Below are positions 7,208 to 14,660 of a stretch of 26,771 nucleotides of DNA, piece after piece. The stretch is from assembly GCA_014859835.1 (NCBI GenBank), contig JACZKW010000006.1:1-26771 (forward strand). Reading direction: 5' to 3'. The DNA is from UBA9653 sp014859835. Its GTDB lineage: Archaea > Thermoplasmatota > Thermoplasmata > UBA10834. Position numbers and translations under genes: made by a program. Position 1 is the stretch's first letter. Each line of letters starts with the position of its first letter. The notes under the pieces were generated by a model. The model was not told the origin of the DNA and did not search any database. It saw only the letters and a program-made list of their open reading frames with translations.

Positions 7208-8097
7208 TGCCAAAGACGACCATCCCTGAGGAAGAGTACACATATCCTGGAAGCACGGGTTGTCCCGGATGCGGTGCCAATCTGGTGATGAGATACCTGT
7301 TGAAGGGCCTCGGAGAGAGGACCATCGTATCGATCCCCGCATGCTGCTGGGCGGTGATGCCAGGATACTGGCCGAGCAACTGTCTGAAGGTTCCGCTCGT
7401 GTATTCGGCCTTCGAAGCCACTGGCGCATCGATATCCGGATTGCGTGCTGCCCTGGACATGAAGGGGATAGAGGATGTCACCGTAGTCGGGTTCGCTGGC
7501 GATGGAGGGACCGTTGATATCGGTCTACAATCGTTGTCCGGGGCCGCGGAGAGACAGACCGATGCCATCTACGTGATGTACGACAACGAAGCATACATGA
7601 ACACTGGCATCCAGAGGAGCGGCTCCACGCCATGGGGGGCATGGACCACTACGACCCCGGTCGGGAAGAACCATGACTTCAAGCAGGAACAGAAGAAGGA
7701 CATCATGGCCATAATGCAGGCTCACAGGGTGCCATATGCGGCGACGGTGTCCGTGGCGCACCCCGAGGATTTCATAAAGAAGGTCGCGAAAGCAAAGGCC
7801 ATCAAGGGAATGAAGTTCATACACGCGCTCTCGCCATGCCCACCTGGCTGGAAGGCCAATCCGATGTATACGATCGAGATCGCGAGACTCGCGGTCGATA
7901 CTCATGTGTTCCCCCTTTATGAGGTCGAGAACGGGAAGGTGCATGTGACGCGGAAAGGAAAGGGTCTGCCAGTGAGCGACTACCTGAAGCTACAGGGGCG
8001 TTTCTCTCATCTGACTCCAGCTGAGGTGTCCTCGATACAGAGCACGGTGGAGACTAATTGGGCCATTCTTCTGGAGAAGGATGATTCGGGTACATGA
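7207..8097 (+). CDS. porB: 2-oxoacid:ferredoxin oxidoreductase, beta subunit
   Basis: The 296-residue catalytic beta subunit, which binds the diphosphate of thiamine diphosphate and the proximal 4Fe-4S cluster. Likely cluster ligands are C19 and C22 in GCPGCGAN, C46 or C47 in IPACCW, and C211 in SPCPPGW, as known for PorB. The thiamine-diphosphate motif begins GDGGT at about residue 98 and ends at YDNEAYMN. The GIQRSGSTPWGAWTTTTPVG stretch is also typical of PorB. Its ATG at 7207 shares a base with the porA stop, and it closes the operon. With the other three genes it gives a complete enzyme for acetyl-CoA metabolism or reduced-ferredoxin supply. Confidence 0.95.
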   Translation: MPKTTIPEEEYTYPGSTGCPGCGANLVMRYLLKGLGERTIVSIPACCWAVMPGYWPSNCLKVPLVYSAFEATGASISGLRAALDMKGIEDVTVVGFAGDGGTVDIGLQSLSGAAERQTDAIYVMYDNEAYMNTGIQRSGSTPWGAWTTTTPVGKNHDFKQEQKKDIMAIMQAHRVPYAATVSVAHPEDFIKKVAKAKAIKGMKFIHALSPCPPGWKANPMYTIEIARLAVDTHVFPLYEVENGKVHVTRKGKGLPVSDYLKLQGRFSHLTPAEVSSIQSTVETNWAILLEKDDSGT

Positions 8098-8113
8098 ACG
8101 AGTCCGAATCTGA

Positions 8114-9214
8114 TCAGAGTATTCGCACAAGCCTTCTTCTCTTGTAGCCGACCACGACTTTGGCGCTGCCTCTGAGCTGGGCATCCAACGACGCATCTCC
8201 GGTATCAACTCTCATCACAGGCGTCGACAGGAGCTTTGTTGGCGTGCATATGATGACCACATTATCCGGTCCAACGCGCCTGATGACCTCGGGAGATATC
8301 TGCTGGTTGCCTCGCCCGAACAGAAATCCTTGAGAGCCGATGGGCGAGACGATTATCCTGGCCGGTCTGCCTGAAGCCATGATTGCCTCCAAGTCCCTCT
8401 CGGAAGCATCGCGACAGACGATGTATCCGTCCCTGTATACATCGACGCCCAGCAATGTCTTGTCTGACTGCATCGCTTCGGCGACGTGTGCAGTTGTGCC
8501 TCCTGGACCGATTATGTATGTGATGTCGGGATCCATCGTGTCTACGATGTACTGCCCCAATTCCAAAGCTTCGTCGTCCGCTGTGCCTGAACCAAAGGAC
8601 TGTTTTCCAGTCTGCATGTGGACGCGGTCGTCAGGTACCCGCGCCACCCCGAATAGGCGACTTATCGCCCTGCCCTCCCTGAAAGCCTCCTCATCTATGT
8701 CCATCACATCGGCTTCTTCAGATAATCTGGATATGAGGAACGACTCCATCACCTGCGACAAGGCTTGGGGCGTGTTCAGGAAGACTGCGGAATGCATCTT
8801 GACTCCTGCCGGAACGCCTAGAATCGGGAGCTTTGAGCCAACTACGGATAAAACATCCCTCGCGGTCCCGTCTCCTCCGACGAATATGATTATCTCAGCT
8901 CCTTCGTCGATGAACCTTGCCACACAGTTCCTGGTATCCTCAGAATCCGTCTCAGGCTTGGATTTGCAGACAACGCGAGCCTCCAATCCGGCTGCGGTAA
9001 GGGCGGTCTCTCCCATGATTCCAGAACAGGTGACGAACTCTATGGGGAGCTCTGCTGATTTGATTCCCTGCAAGGAGTCGATGGCCCTCCGTTCAGCCGT
9101 CCTGGCTGCTCCTCGATCTATGGCCTCTTCAATCGCATCGGCTCCGTCAGTACCCTTCAGACCGACAGGTCCTCCCATGCCGGCGATTGGATTGATGACG
9201 AAGCCAGCCTTCAT
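8114..9214 (-). CDS. ATP-NAD kinase family protein (COG3199, AcoX-like)
   Basis: A 366-residue protein of the COG3199 branch of the NAD kinase/diacylglycerol kinase-like superfamily. The GGDGT motif at residues 113-117 is the phosphate-binding and catalytic loop of NAD kinases. The N-terminal INPIAGMGG (residues 8-16) and the ILGVPAGVKMHSAVF region are typical of this branch, which is longer than standard NadK. It may phosphorylate NAD or a related nucleoside cofactor, but the substrate of this branch is not settled to my knowledge. The gene converges with porB, leaving 16 bases between them, and is the last of a minus-strand group with ftsZ-like and RHH genes upstream, although a 90-base gap allows its own promoter. 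Confidence 0.85.
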   Translation of the reverse strand: MKAGFVINPIAGMGGPVGLKGTDGADAIEEAIDRGAARTAERRAIDSLQGIKSAELPIEFVTCSGIMGETALTAAGLEARVVCKSKPETDSEDTRNCVARFIDEGAEIIIFVGGDGTARDVLSVVGSKLPILGVPAGVKMHSAVFLNTPQALSQVMESFLISRLSEEADVMDIDEEAFREGRAISRLFGVARVPDDRVHMQTGKQSFGSGTADDEALELGQYIVDTMDPDITYIIGPGGTTAHVAEAMQSDKTLLGVDVYRDGYIVCRDASERDLEAIMASGRPARIIVSPIGSQGFLFGRGNQQISPEVIRRVGPDNVVIICTPTKLLSTPVMRVDTGDASLDAQLRGSAKVVVGYKRRRLVRIL

Positions 9215-9303
9215 CGAGAGATGGTTAGCGCTTTGCGACTAGAAACCATTTGTCGTCTTTATCTGTCTGAAAACATCCGTGGAAGGGGTTTCTCGTTCGA
9301 TCA

Positions 9304-9711
9304 TCATACCCAAGCGAAGTTATTCTTCGACGGCGGCGAGATGAATCGCTCCGCTTCATGTACGGAATCGAATCTCCACGCGTGCACATCTGCCAATCTC
9401 GGAGGTTCGCGACCGGATGCGGTCCAGACCTTCACGTGAACCTCAAAGCTGTGCGTATCATCATGAGACACCCTCTTCATCATCACGTTGCCGATGGTTC
9501 CATTCAGATGCTTTCCGGTGCCACACCGTGCAGGCACGAACACCGATCCGATCGACTTCTCCTCATTCTCTGGTACTGAATCAGGATCGAAGACGATCGG
9601 CTCACATAGGCTTCTGATCTCATCTTCGAGATAGTCCTTCCTGATTTCGTTCCATTCTGACTCGTCGATCGTCTGAAGCCAATTCCCGGAACCCTTGAGG
9701 ATGTGTCTCAT
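9304..9711 (-). CDS. Uncharacterised protein downstream of the ftsZ-like gene
   Basis: A 135-residue soluble protein I do not recognise. It is acidic in its first half, with a run near residues 41-52 (DPDSVPENEEKS), and shows beta-strand-like blocks such as HSFEVHVKVWTAS and DVHAWRFDSV in the second half, which suggests a small beta-rich fold (inference). There are no membrane segments and only two cysteines. The ATG at 9711 has a GGAGG ribosome binding site eight bases upstream and follows the ftsZ-like stop by 33 bases, so the two are probably one operon. A role linked to the FtsZ-like protein is possible but unproven. Confidence 0.68.
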   Translation of the reverse strand: MRHILKGSGNWLQTIDESEWNEIRKDYLEDEIRSLCEPIVFDPDSVPENEEKSIGSVFVPARCGTGKHLNGTIGNVMMKRVSHDDTHSFEVHVKVWTASGREPPRLADVHAWRFDSVHEAERFISPPSKNNFAWV

Positions 9712-9744
9712 GGGCTATCCCTCCGATTGTTCGTCCTGGGCTTC

Positions 9745-10533
9745 TCAGAAGAAGCCAGGTCCGAAACTGTTGAGCATCGGGTTCAGATCCGCATGTATCA
9801 TCGGCCCTTCCATCGCTGGCGGCATGGTCTGCGGCATTTCTTCCGATGCATCCGTATCCGTGAATCCTGATATCTCTTCCATGAGCGAGCTCACATACGA
9901 GCTGGTCTGCTGCGAAACGGAATCCACGATCTTCATGACGCTCCTGTCGATGACTCCCATAGCGTCTGAGATCGGCAAAGAGTCTCCCAGGCCGACCAAC
10001 TTATTGTTGTCGAGTACGATTGTGAAGCTCGCATTATCCTTGAGCTTGGCGAGCCCATCCATCGCAGTCTTCCTGCGTTTGGCACCCTCGACCTCGAATG
10101 GAAGTATCGGCACGGCGAATGAGATCGCGTTCATCTCCTTGGCGACATTGGCAACTATGGGTGCTACGCCCGTACCGGTGCCGCCTCCCATTCCTGCGAC
10201 GACGAACACGATGTCGTAGCCCTTTATCGCCTCTCTTATGACCTCGCGAGCCGTCTCTGCGCAGTGCTCACCGATCTCTGGGTAACCGCCAGCATCCTTG
10301 CCGAAGGACACGTTCTTGCCTATCAACACTTTCCTGTGAGCATCTGTCTTTCTCAAGTGCTCCTCATCCGTGTTTATGGCAACGGTCTCGACTCTGTTGT
10401 GCTTCCAGTACATACGATGTACGATGTTCGAGCCCGCTCCTCCACAGCCAACAACTGCGATCGTCGGTTCGCCCAGACTCGCTCCCAATGAATTGATTAT
10501 CTCTTCCGTGTTGCTCCCTTCTTCCGTCGTCAT
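9745..10533 (-). CDS. Short FtsZ-like GTPase lacking the tubulin C-terminal domain
   Basis: A 262-residue protein with a clear tubulin/FtsZ GTPase domain: VVGCGGAGSN (residues 27-36, T1 loop), the tubulin signature MGGGTGTG (115-122, T4 loop), PFEVEGAKRR (145-154) and NNKL (176-179). Canonical FtsZ then has a central helix, a T7 loop with catalytic NxDxxD acidic residues, and a domain of about 110 residues. Here the sequence runs through the helix (about 188-209) and then leaves the family, ending in an acidic, Met/Pro-rich tail with a Phe-rich end (NSFGPGFF). No T7 motif is present and no remnant lies downstream, so it probably binds GTP but cannot make the standard head-to-tail active site. 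The ATG has a GGAGG site eight bases upstream. A canonical FtsZ likely lies elsewhere in the genome. Confidence 0.88.
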   Translation of the reverse strand: MTTEEGSNTEEIINSLGASLGEPTIAVVGCGGAGSNIVHRMYWKHNRVETVAINTDEEHLRKTDAHRKVLIGKNVSFGKDAGGYPEIGEHCAETAREVIREAIKGYDIVFVVAGMGGGTGTGVAPIVANVAKEMNAISFAVPILPFEVEGAKRRKTAMDGLAKLKDNASFTIVLDNNKLVGLGDSLPISDAMGVIDRSVMKIVDSVSQQTSSYVSSLMEEISGFTDTDASEEMPQTMPPAMEGPMIHADLNPMLNSFGPGFF

Positions 10534-10567
10534 CCTTTTGGCCTCCGTTCACCGCTGACATTCGAGA

Positions 10568-10592
10568 GAGGGTCCTCTCAACTGAGAGAATC
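10568..10592 (-). repeat. Short hairpin between the RHH and ftsZ-like genes
   Basis: The minus strand contains CTCTCAGTTGAGAG, an inverted repeat with 5-6 bp arms, in the 92-base gap between the RHH stop and the ftsZ-like start. It could be a weak terminator, a leader hairpin or a protein site; it has no T-tract after it. No other feature is seen in this gap. Confidence 0.3.
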
Positions 10593-10625
10593 CCCCAACT
10601 ATGCCAAGGCGCCCACAAACAGTGC

Positions 10626-11006
10626 CTAAGCTCGGGGAACGACCTTAACCGTGCTCCTCAGCTGTGTAACGTCCTTCTTTATGGCCTCCACGTGCTCCGC
10701 GTGGAGGAAGTGGTGTCGGGCGCAGTCGCTGAGCGCCTCGGACACCGAATTGTAGACGCCCTCAGTCACGAGGTGTATTACGGTATCCATCACTAGAGGT
10801 GGCAGCTCCACGACCACCTCGTTCGGTTTGTTGCTCGCTCCCTCTGCACACCCTAGCTTTGCATCCACGTATGCGCGTATTGCCGCGCGTGCTAGTTGCG
10901 ACCTGTTGGAGAACTCGTTGCTGTTCGTTATGAACTCGTCGATGAGCCGGAGATCCTCCGAATCAAGGCGAAGAGTTATTCGTTCATTTTCCAACGGGTC
11001 GTTCAT
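10626..11006 (-). CDS. Tandem ribbon-helix-helix DNA-binding regulator (CdrS-like context)
   Basis: A 126-residue protein with two ribbon-helix-helix units. The first (about residues 8-47) reads ERITLRLDSEDLRLIDEFI followed by the SNRSQLARAAIRAYV helix pair. The second (about 62-100) has the strand NEVVVELPPLVMD followed by YNSVSEALSDCARHHF. A short charged C-terminus follows. RHH proteins bind DNA through the paired beta strand, and CdrS, a short RHH protein, controls ftsZ2 expression in haloarchaea. Here the RHH gene lies directly upstream of an ftsZ-like gene, so a cell-division regulator is a reasonable inference. I use the ATG at 11006; a TTG at 11057 would add 17 unrelated residues. A TATA box at 11061-11068 places transcription start near 11040. 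Confidence 0.82.
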   Translation of the reverse strand: MNDPLENERITLRLDSEDLRLIDEFITNSNEFSNRSQLARAAIRAYVDAKLGCAEGASNKPNEVVVELPPLVMDTVIHLVTEGVYNSVSEALSDCARHHFLHAEHVEAIKKDVTQLRSTVKVVPRA

Positions 11007-11048
11007 GTGTGCATCCCATCCCAATTTGCTGACGCAGAATGAACATAT

Positions 11049-11160
11049 GTCATACAATCATATATATAGGTATCCAAAATGTCACATTTCGTCTGATAAT
11101 GTCATACCTAATCCCCTGGCCGGTCAAAACGGCGCCCTCAGATTAGGCTGCCAGTCATAC
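11049..11160. promoter_or_regulatory. Promoter region with TATA box, 13-bp palindrome and three spaced GTCATAC repeats
   Basis: A TATA box (ATATATA on the minus strand) lies at 11061-11068 for the RHH gene. Just upstream of it is a perfect palindrome AAATGT-C-ACATTT at 11077-11089. The heptamer GTCATAC occurs at 11049, 11101 and 11154, spaced 52 and 53 bases apart. This arrangement would suit autoregulation by the RHH protein, but binding is an inference. The rest of the gap up to 11254 shows no gene. Confidence 0.4.
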
Positions 11161-11254
11161 GGGTCAATGATTGCACCAATAAGTCCATGGACACCGGCAA
11201 GTTTTATCAACAGCATCTTGTATGCATCTTTTAGGCTAGAGGGGAATCTACTAG

Positions 11255-11551
11255 ATGGCATCAAATGATGATAGCGACCGCAAGCGTCCCTTCAGACTGA
11301 AGGGAACACCTATCGTAGTGGGGGTCGGCATAGCGTTGTTTGTCATGGGTTTCGTCATAACAGTATACTCTCTATCCTCACTCGAAACGGTCAGTGCGGG
11401 TGGCGATGGATTGACATCCGACTCCCATCAGATCTTCAGCTCATCCTCCCTGCCGTTGTTCATCGGGCTTGTGCTCAGCCTCGTGGGAGTGGTATCGGCG
11501 ACTGCGGGTCCAGCTGCGTTCTTCTTGCACAGCAAGAGGCGCGGAGCCTGA
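11255..11551 (+). CDS. Small two-helix membrane protein
   Basis: A 98-residue protein with a charged cytoplasmic N-terminus (residues 1-17, rich in Asp, Lys and Arg), a membrane helix at about 19-41, a serine-rich external loop, a second helix at about 67-90, and a short basic end. No family is recognised. The ATG is preceded by GAGGGG about ten bases upstream. It lies 67 bases before leuS on the same strand and is divergent from the RHH regulator, so it might fall under the same regulatory region. There is no evidence for a specific function. Confidence 0.62.
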   Translation: MASNDDSDRKRPFRLKGTPIVVGVGIALFVMGFVITVYSLSSLETVSAGGDGLTSDSHQIFSSSSLPLFIGLVLSLVGVVSATAGPAAFFLHSKRRGA

Positions 11552-11618
11552 GGATATCGACTTCTCAAGAAACCTTTTATTGGTATCAACCCTTCCGTCA
11601 TACCGCTGGCTGACCAAG

Positions 11619-14501
11619 ATGACACTGGATTTCTCGGCGATGGAAGCCAAATGGAGGACCGCCTGGTACAAGGCCAGGATAAACGAATCGAATCCCGCGC
11701 CTGGAAAGAAGAAATTCTTCATGATATTCGCATACCCTGGTGTCACAGGGTATCTCCATGTCGGGCATATGAGGGGATACACCATCACCGACGCGATCGT
11801 CAGGTACAAGATGATGACAGGACACAATGTCCTGTTCCCCGTGGGGACGCATTCTACTGGCAACGGCGCGATCAGTTTCGCTCGTAAGGTGGAGCGAAGG
11901 GATCCAGCAACGATCGGAATACTGGAAGCCAATGGGTGCACATCCGAGACGATCGAATCTCTGGCGAACGCAGATGGTGTCGTCAGGTTCTTCAACGAGG
12001 TCTATGTGAATGATTATTGGAAGCGGTTCGGCTTCATGTCTGATTGGCGCAGGTTCACATGCACGACATATCCTGATTATTCCAAGTTCATAGAATGGCA
12101 GATGCTCAAGCTGAAGGCCCATGGACTGCTCATTCAGAAACCATATTTCGCACCGGCCTGTCTTGAGCATGGGCCGGTTGCGATCGATGTCTCCGAGACC
12201 GACATTCAGAAGGGCGGGACCGCCGAGGTGCTGGAATACACCTTGCTGAAGTTCGATCTCGATGACGGCAGGAATCTGGTTGCAGCGACCCTGAGGCCTG
12301 AGACCGTGTTCGGCCTCACGAACTTCTGGGTGAACCCTGATGTGGACTACGTCGATGCAGAGGTTGATGGCGAGACATGGGTGGTCAGCAGACCCGCCGC
12401 CGAGAAGCTCGCACTGCAGATGGATTCGGTCAAGGTGCTGGGTTCGACGGACGGCAGCGCGTTGATGGGGAAGAGGTGCAAGGCGCCATTCACGGGCAAG
12501 ATGATCCCTGTGTTCCCGTCGAATCTGTGCGATCCGAACATTGGCACTGGGCTCGTCATGAGTGTCCCATCGGACGCACCGGTCGATTGGATCGGTCTGG
12601 TTGAGCTCAAGCGCAATTCCGATATGAGGGCACGGTACAATCTGACGGATGAGATGATAGAGGATGCGAAGCCGATCGCGATCATAGACACACCCGGCTG
12701 GGGACCGATGCCTGCGGTCGAGATATGCGAGAAGATGGGGATATCCACACTGGACGATCCCAAGCTGGAGGAGGCGACTAAGGAGGTCTACAAGGCCGGC
12801 TTCCACAGGGGTGTCATGAACTCTTCCTGTGGAGAGTTCTCAGGAAAGCCCGTCGAGGTCGCGAAGGACGCGATAAGGGCGCAGATGCTCTCTGGCAGCC
12901 AAGCGGCGATCATGCGCGACCTGTCTGAGGAGGTCATCTGCCGATGTGGTGGGAAGGTCCTCGTACGGAAGATACCAGATCAATGGTTCATCGATTATGC
13001 AAACCCTGGCCTAAAGGAGCGGTCGAAAGAGCACGCAAGGACGATGAAGATCCTGCCTAAGGAGTACTTCGACAACATACAGAACGTCATAGAATGGTAC
13101 AGGGAGAGAGCATGTGTCCGCCTTGGCAATTGGCTCGGTACGAGATTCCCGTTCGACCAGAGATGGATAATCGAGGCGATCGCCGATAGCACGTTGTATC
13201 CTGTCTATTATGTCCTGTCCAGGTACGCCAACGAGGGCATCATAGAACCCGATGGCATGACTGAGAAGTTCTTCGATTATGTGATCCTTGGTGAAGGGGA
13301 TGTGACGATCGTCGAGGCAGAATCGGGCGTATCCGTGGAGACCCTCGACATGATTAGGGCGGAGTTCGAGTACTGGTATCCTCTCGACATCAACCTCGGG
13401 GGCAAGGAGCACATGACCGTTCACTTCCCGGTCTTCCTTATGAACCATGTGGCGATCTTGAGGCCGGAGCACCGCCCGAGCGGGATTATGGTCAACTGGT
13501 ACATCACATCTACAGGTAGCAAGATATCCAAATCGAAAGGGGGCGCGCAGCCGATCCCCGATGCTGCAGAGAAGTTCGGGGTCGATGCGATGCGGCTCTT
13601 CTATGCGCACATATCCTCTCTCTTCGTCGATGTTGCTTGGGATGACGAGAAGGTCGAGATATACAGCGACCGGCTGGAGAAGACCTGGGTCCTTGTGGAT
13701 GATCTGCTGAGGATAGAGACCGAGGAGAGCACTGGCATGGACGCGTGGCTCTCGGCGAGGTTGAACATGCGCTTGGCCAAGCTCCATGAGCATATGGCCG
13801 ACTACGATATCAGATCGTACTCCAACGAAGTGTATTTCGAGATATCTCAGGATATCAAATGGTACCTCAGACGAGGCGGAAAGAGCAGGAGCGCCCTGAT
13901 GGATGCGCTGAGAACCTGGATACCGCTCATGGCTCCAATCACACCTCATCTGTCCGAGGAACTATGGGAACACATAGGCCAGAAGCCGTTCGTATCTCTG
14001 CACCGACTCCCAGATGGGAGCAGGAACGATGAAGTGATCTCGGAGGAGGCCAAGGAGAAGCTCATCCAGAATCTCATGCAGGATGTATCTGAGATCCTGA
14101 AGGTGACGAGCATGAGCCCTACGAGGATTTCCATCATGGTGACTCCATCGTGGAAGATCGAGATGCTATCAGCTGCACTCGGTCAACCAAAAGGAAAGGT
14201 GGATGTGTCCGCATTGATAAAGGCGGCCATGCCCAACGCGAAGACTCCTGAGATGAGGAAGGCAATACCTGCTTTCGCAAAGGATGTCGCACAGGAGGTT
14301 TCGAGGGCCGCCGAACATGACCGGGTCATGCTGTCTGCAAAATTCGACGAGCTCGAGGTACTCAAAGCCGCGAGCGGTTTCCTGGGCGAGCAGTTCGGAT
14401 GTGCAGTCGAAGTTCGTTCGGTCGACGACCCCGAGTTGGTTGACCCGAAAGGACGTAGCAGGTTTGCGAAGCCTGGTCGGCCCGCAGTATATGCCGAATA
14501 G
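11619..14501 (+). CDS. leuS: Leucyl-tRNA synthetase, archaeal type
   Basis: A 960-residue class I synthetase that charges tRNA-Leu with leucine. The HIGH-type motif is HVGH at residues 47-50 within YLHVGHMRGYT, and the KMSKS-type motif is KISKS at 635-639. The CP1 editing domain contains TLRPET at 224-229. The order of CP1 insertion, the long C-terminal helical bundle and the variable C-terminal domain fit the archaeal/eukaryotic branch. I chose the ATG at 11619 because conserved sequence begins there; the frame continues upstream to 11469 but that part overlaps the preceding gene. A cognate tRNA-Leu(UAG) lies in the same window at 4446-4533. Confidence 0.96.
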   Translation: MTLDFSAMEAKWRTAWYKARINESNPAPGKKKFFMIFAYPGVTGYLHVGHMRGYTITDAIVRYKMMTGHNVLFPVGTHSTGNGAISFARKVERRDPATIGILEANGCTSETIESLANADGVVRFFNEVYVNDYWKRFGFMSDWRRFTCTTYPDYSKFIEWQMLKLKAHGLLIQKPYFAPACLEHGPVAIDVSETDIQKGGTAEVLEYTLLKFDLDDGRNLVAATLRPETVFGLTNFWVNPDVDYVDAEVDGETWVVSRPAAEKLALQMDSVKVLGSTDGSALMGKRCKAPFTGKMIPVFPSNLCDPNIGTGLVMSVPSDAPVDWIGLVELKRNSDMRARYNLTDEMIEDAKPIAIIDTPGWGPMPAVEICEKMGISTLDDPKLEEATKEVYKAGFHRGVMNSSCGEFSGKPVEVAKDAIRAQMLSGSQAAIMRDLSEEVICRCGGKVLVRKIPDQWFIDYANPGLKERSKEHARTMKILPKEYFDNIQNVIEWYRERACVRLGNWLGTRFPFDQRWIIEAIADSTLYPVYYVLSRYANEGIIEPDGMTEKFFDYVILGEGDVTIVEAESGVSVETLDMIRAEFEYWYPLDINLGGKEHMTVHFPVFLMNHVAILRPEHRPSGIMVNWYITSTGSKISKSKGGAQPIPDAAEKFGVDAMRLFYAHISSLFVDVAWDDEKVEIYSDRLEKTWVLVDDLLRIETEESTGMDAWLSARLNMRLAKLHEHMADYDIRSYSNEVYFEISQDIKWYLRRGGKSRSALMDALRTWIPLMAPITPHLSEELWEHIGQKPFVSLHRLPDGSRNDEVISEEAKEKLIQNLMQDVSEILKVTSMSPTRISIMVTPSWKIEMLSAALGQPKGKVDVSALIKAAMPNAKTPEMRKAIPAFAKDVAQEVSRAAEHDRVMLSAKFDELEVLKAASGFLGEQFGCAVEVRSVDDPELVDPKGRSRFAKPGRPAVYAE

Positions 14502-14545
14502 CTGCATCATGCATCGTCCTGGTTCCGTTATTGCCGCAGATCCAT

Positions 14546-14563
14546 GGAATCCATGTCGATTCC
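14546..14563. repeat. Inverted repeat downstream of leuS
   Basis: GGAATC and GATTCC, 6 bp each, flank a 6-base loop about 45 bases after the leuS stop. This may be a processing or termination hairpin; there is no T-run after it. Confidence 0.3.
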
Positions 14564-14634
14564 GACGATCGACCACACAAGGGCTTCTGTTTGTGATGCG
14601 TGATAATGAGATGCGAAAGCATTAAGAGCAATCT

Positions 14635-14657
14635 GACCAGATACTGCCATACTGGTC
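14635..14657. promoter_or_regulatory. Inverted repeat in the leader of the RING-like membrane gene
   Basis: GACCAG (14635-14640) and CTGGTC (14652-14657) flank an 11-base spacer and end three bases before the ATG at 14661. A TATA-like CATTAAGA lies near 14620. The position, between promoter and start codon, suits an operator or a leader hairpin affecting translation; either is an inference. Confidence 0.35.
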
Positions 14658-14660
14658 CTC

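Noticed and set aside
8340..9242. Long plus-strand open frame opposite the NAD-kinase-like gene
   Set aside because: Low-complexity, serine/proline-rich translation typical of a shadow frame; the opposite strand has the GGDGT motif and family features.
11469..11618. N-terminal extension of LeuRS
   Set aside because: It overlaps the preceding membrane-protein gene and has no similarity to LeuRS; conserved sequence starts at 11619.
11598..12806. Long open frame antisense to leuS
   Set aside because: It lies wholly within leuS, has no recognisable domain, and reflects codon bias on the other strand. The same applies to the antisense frame at 13011-13949.
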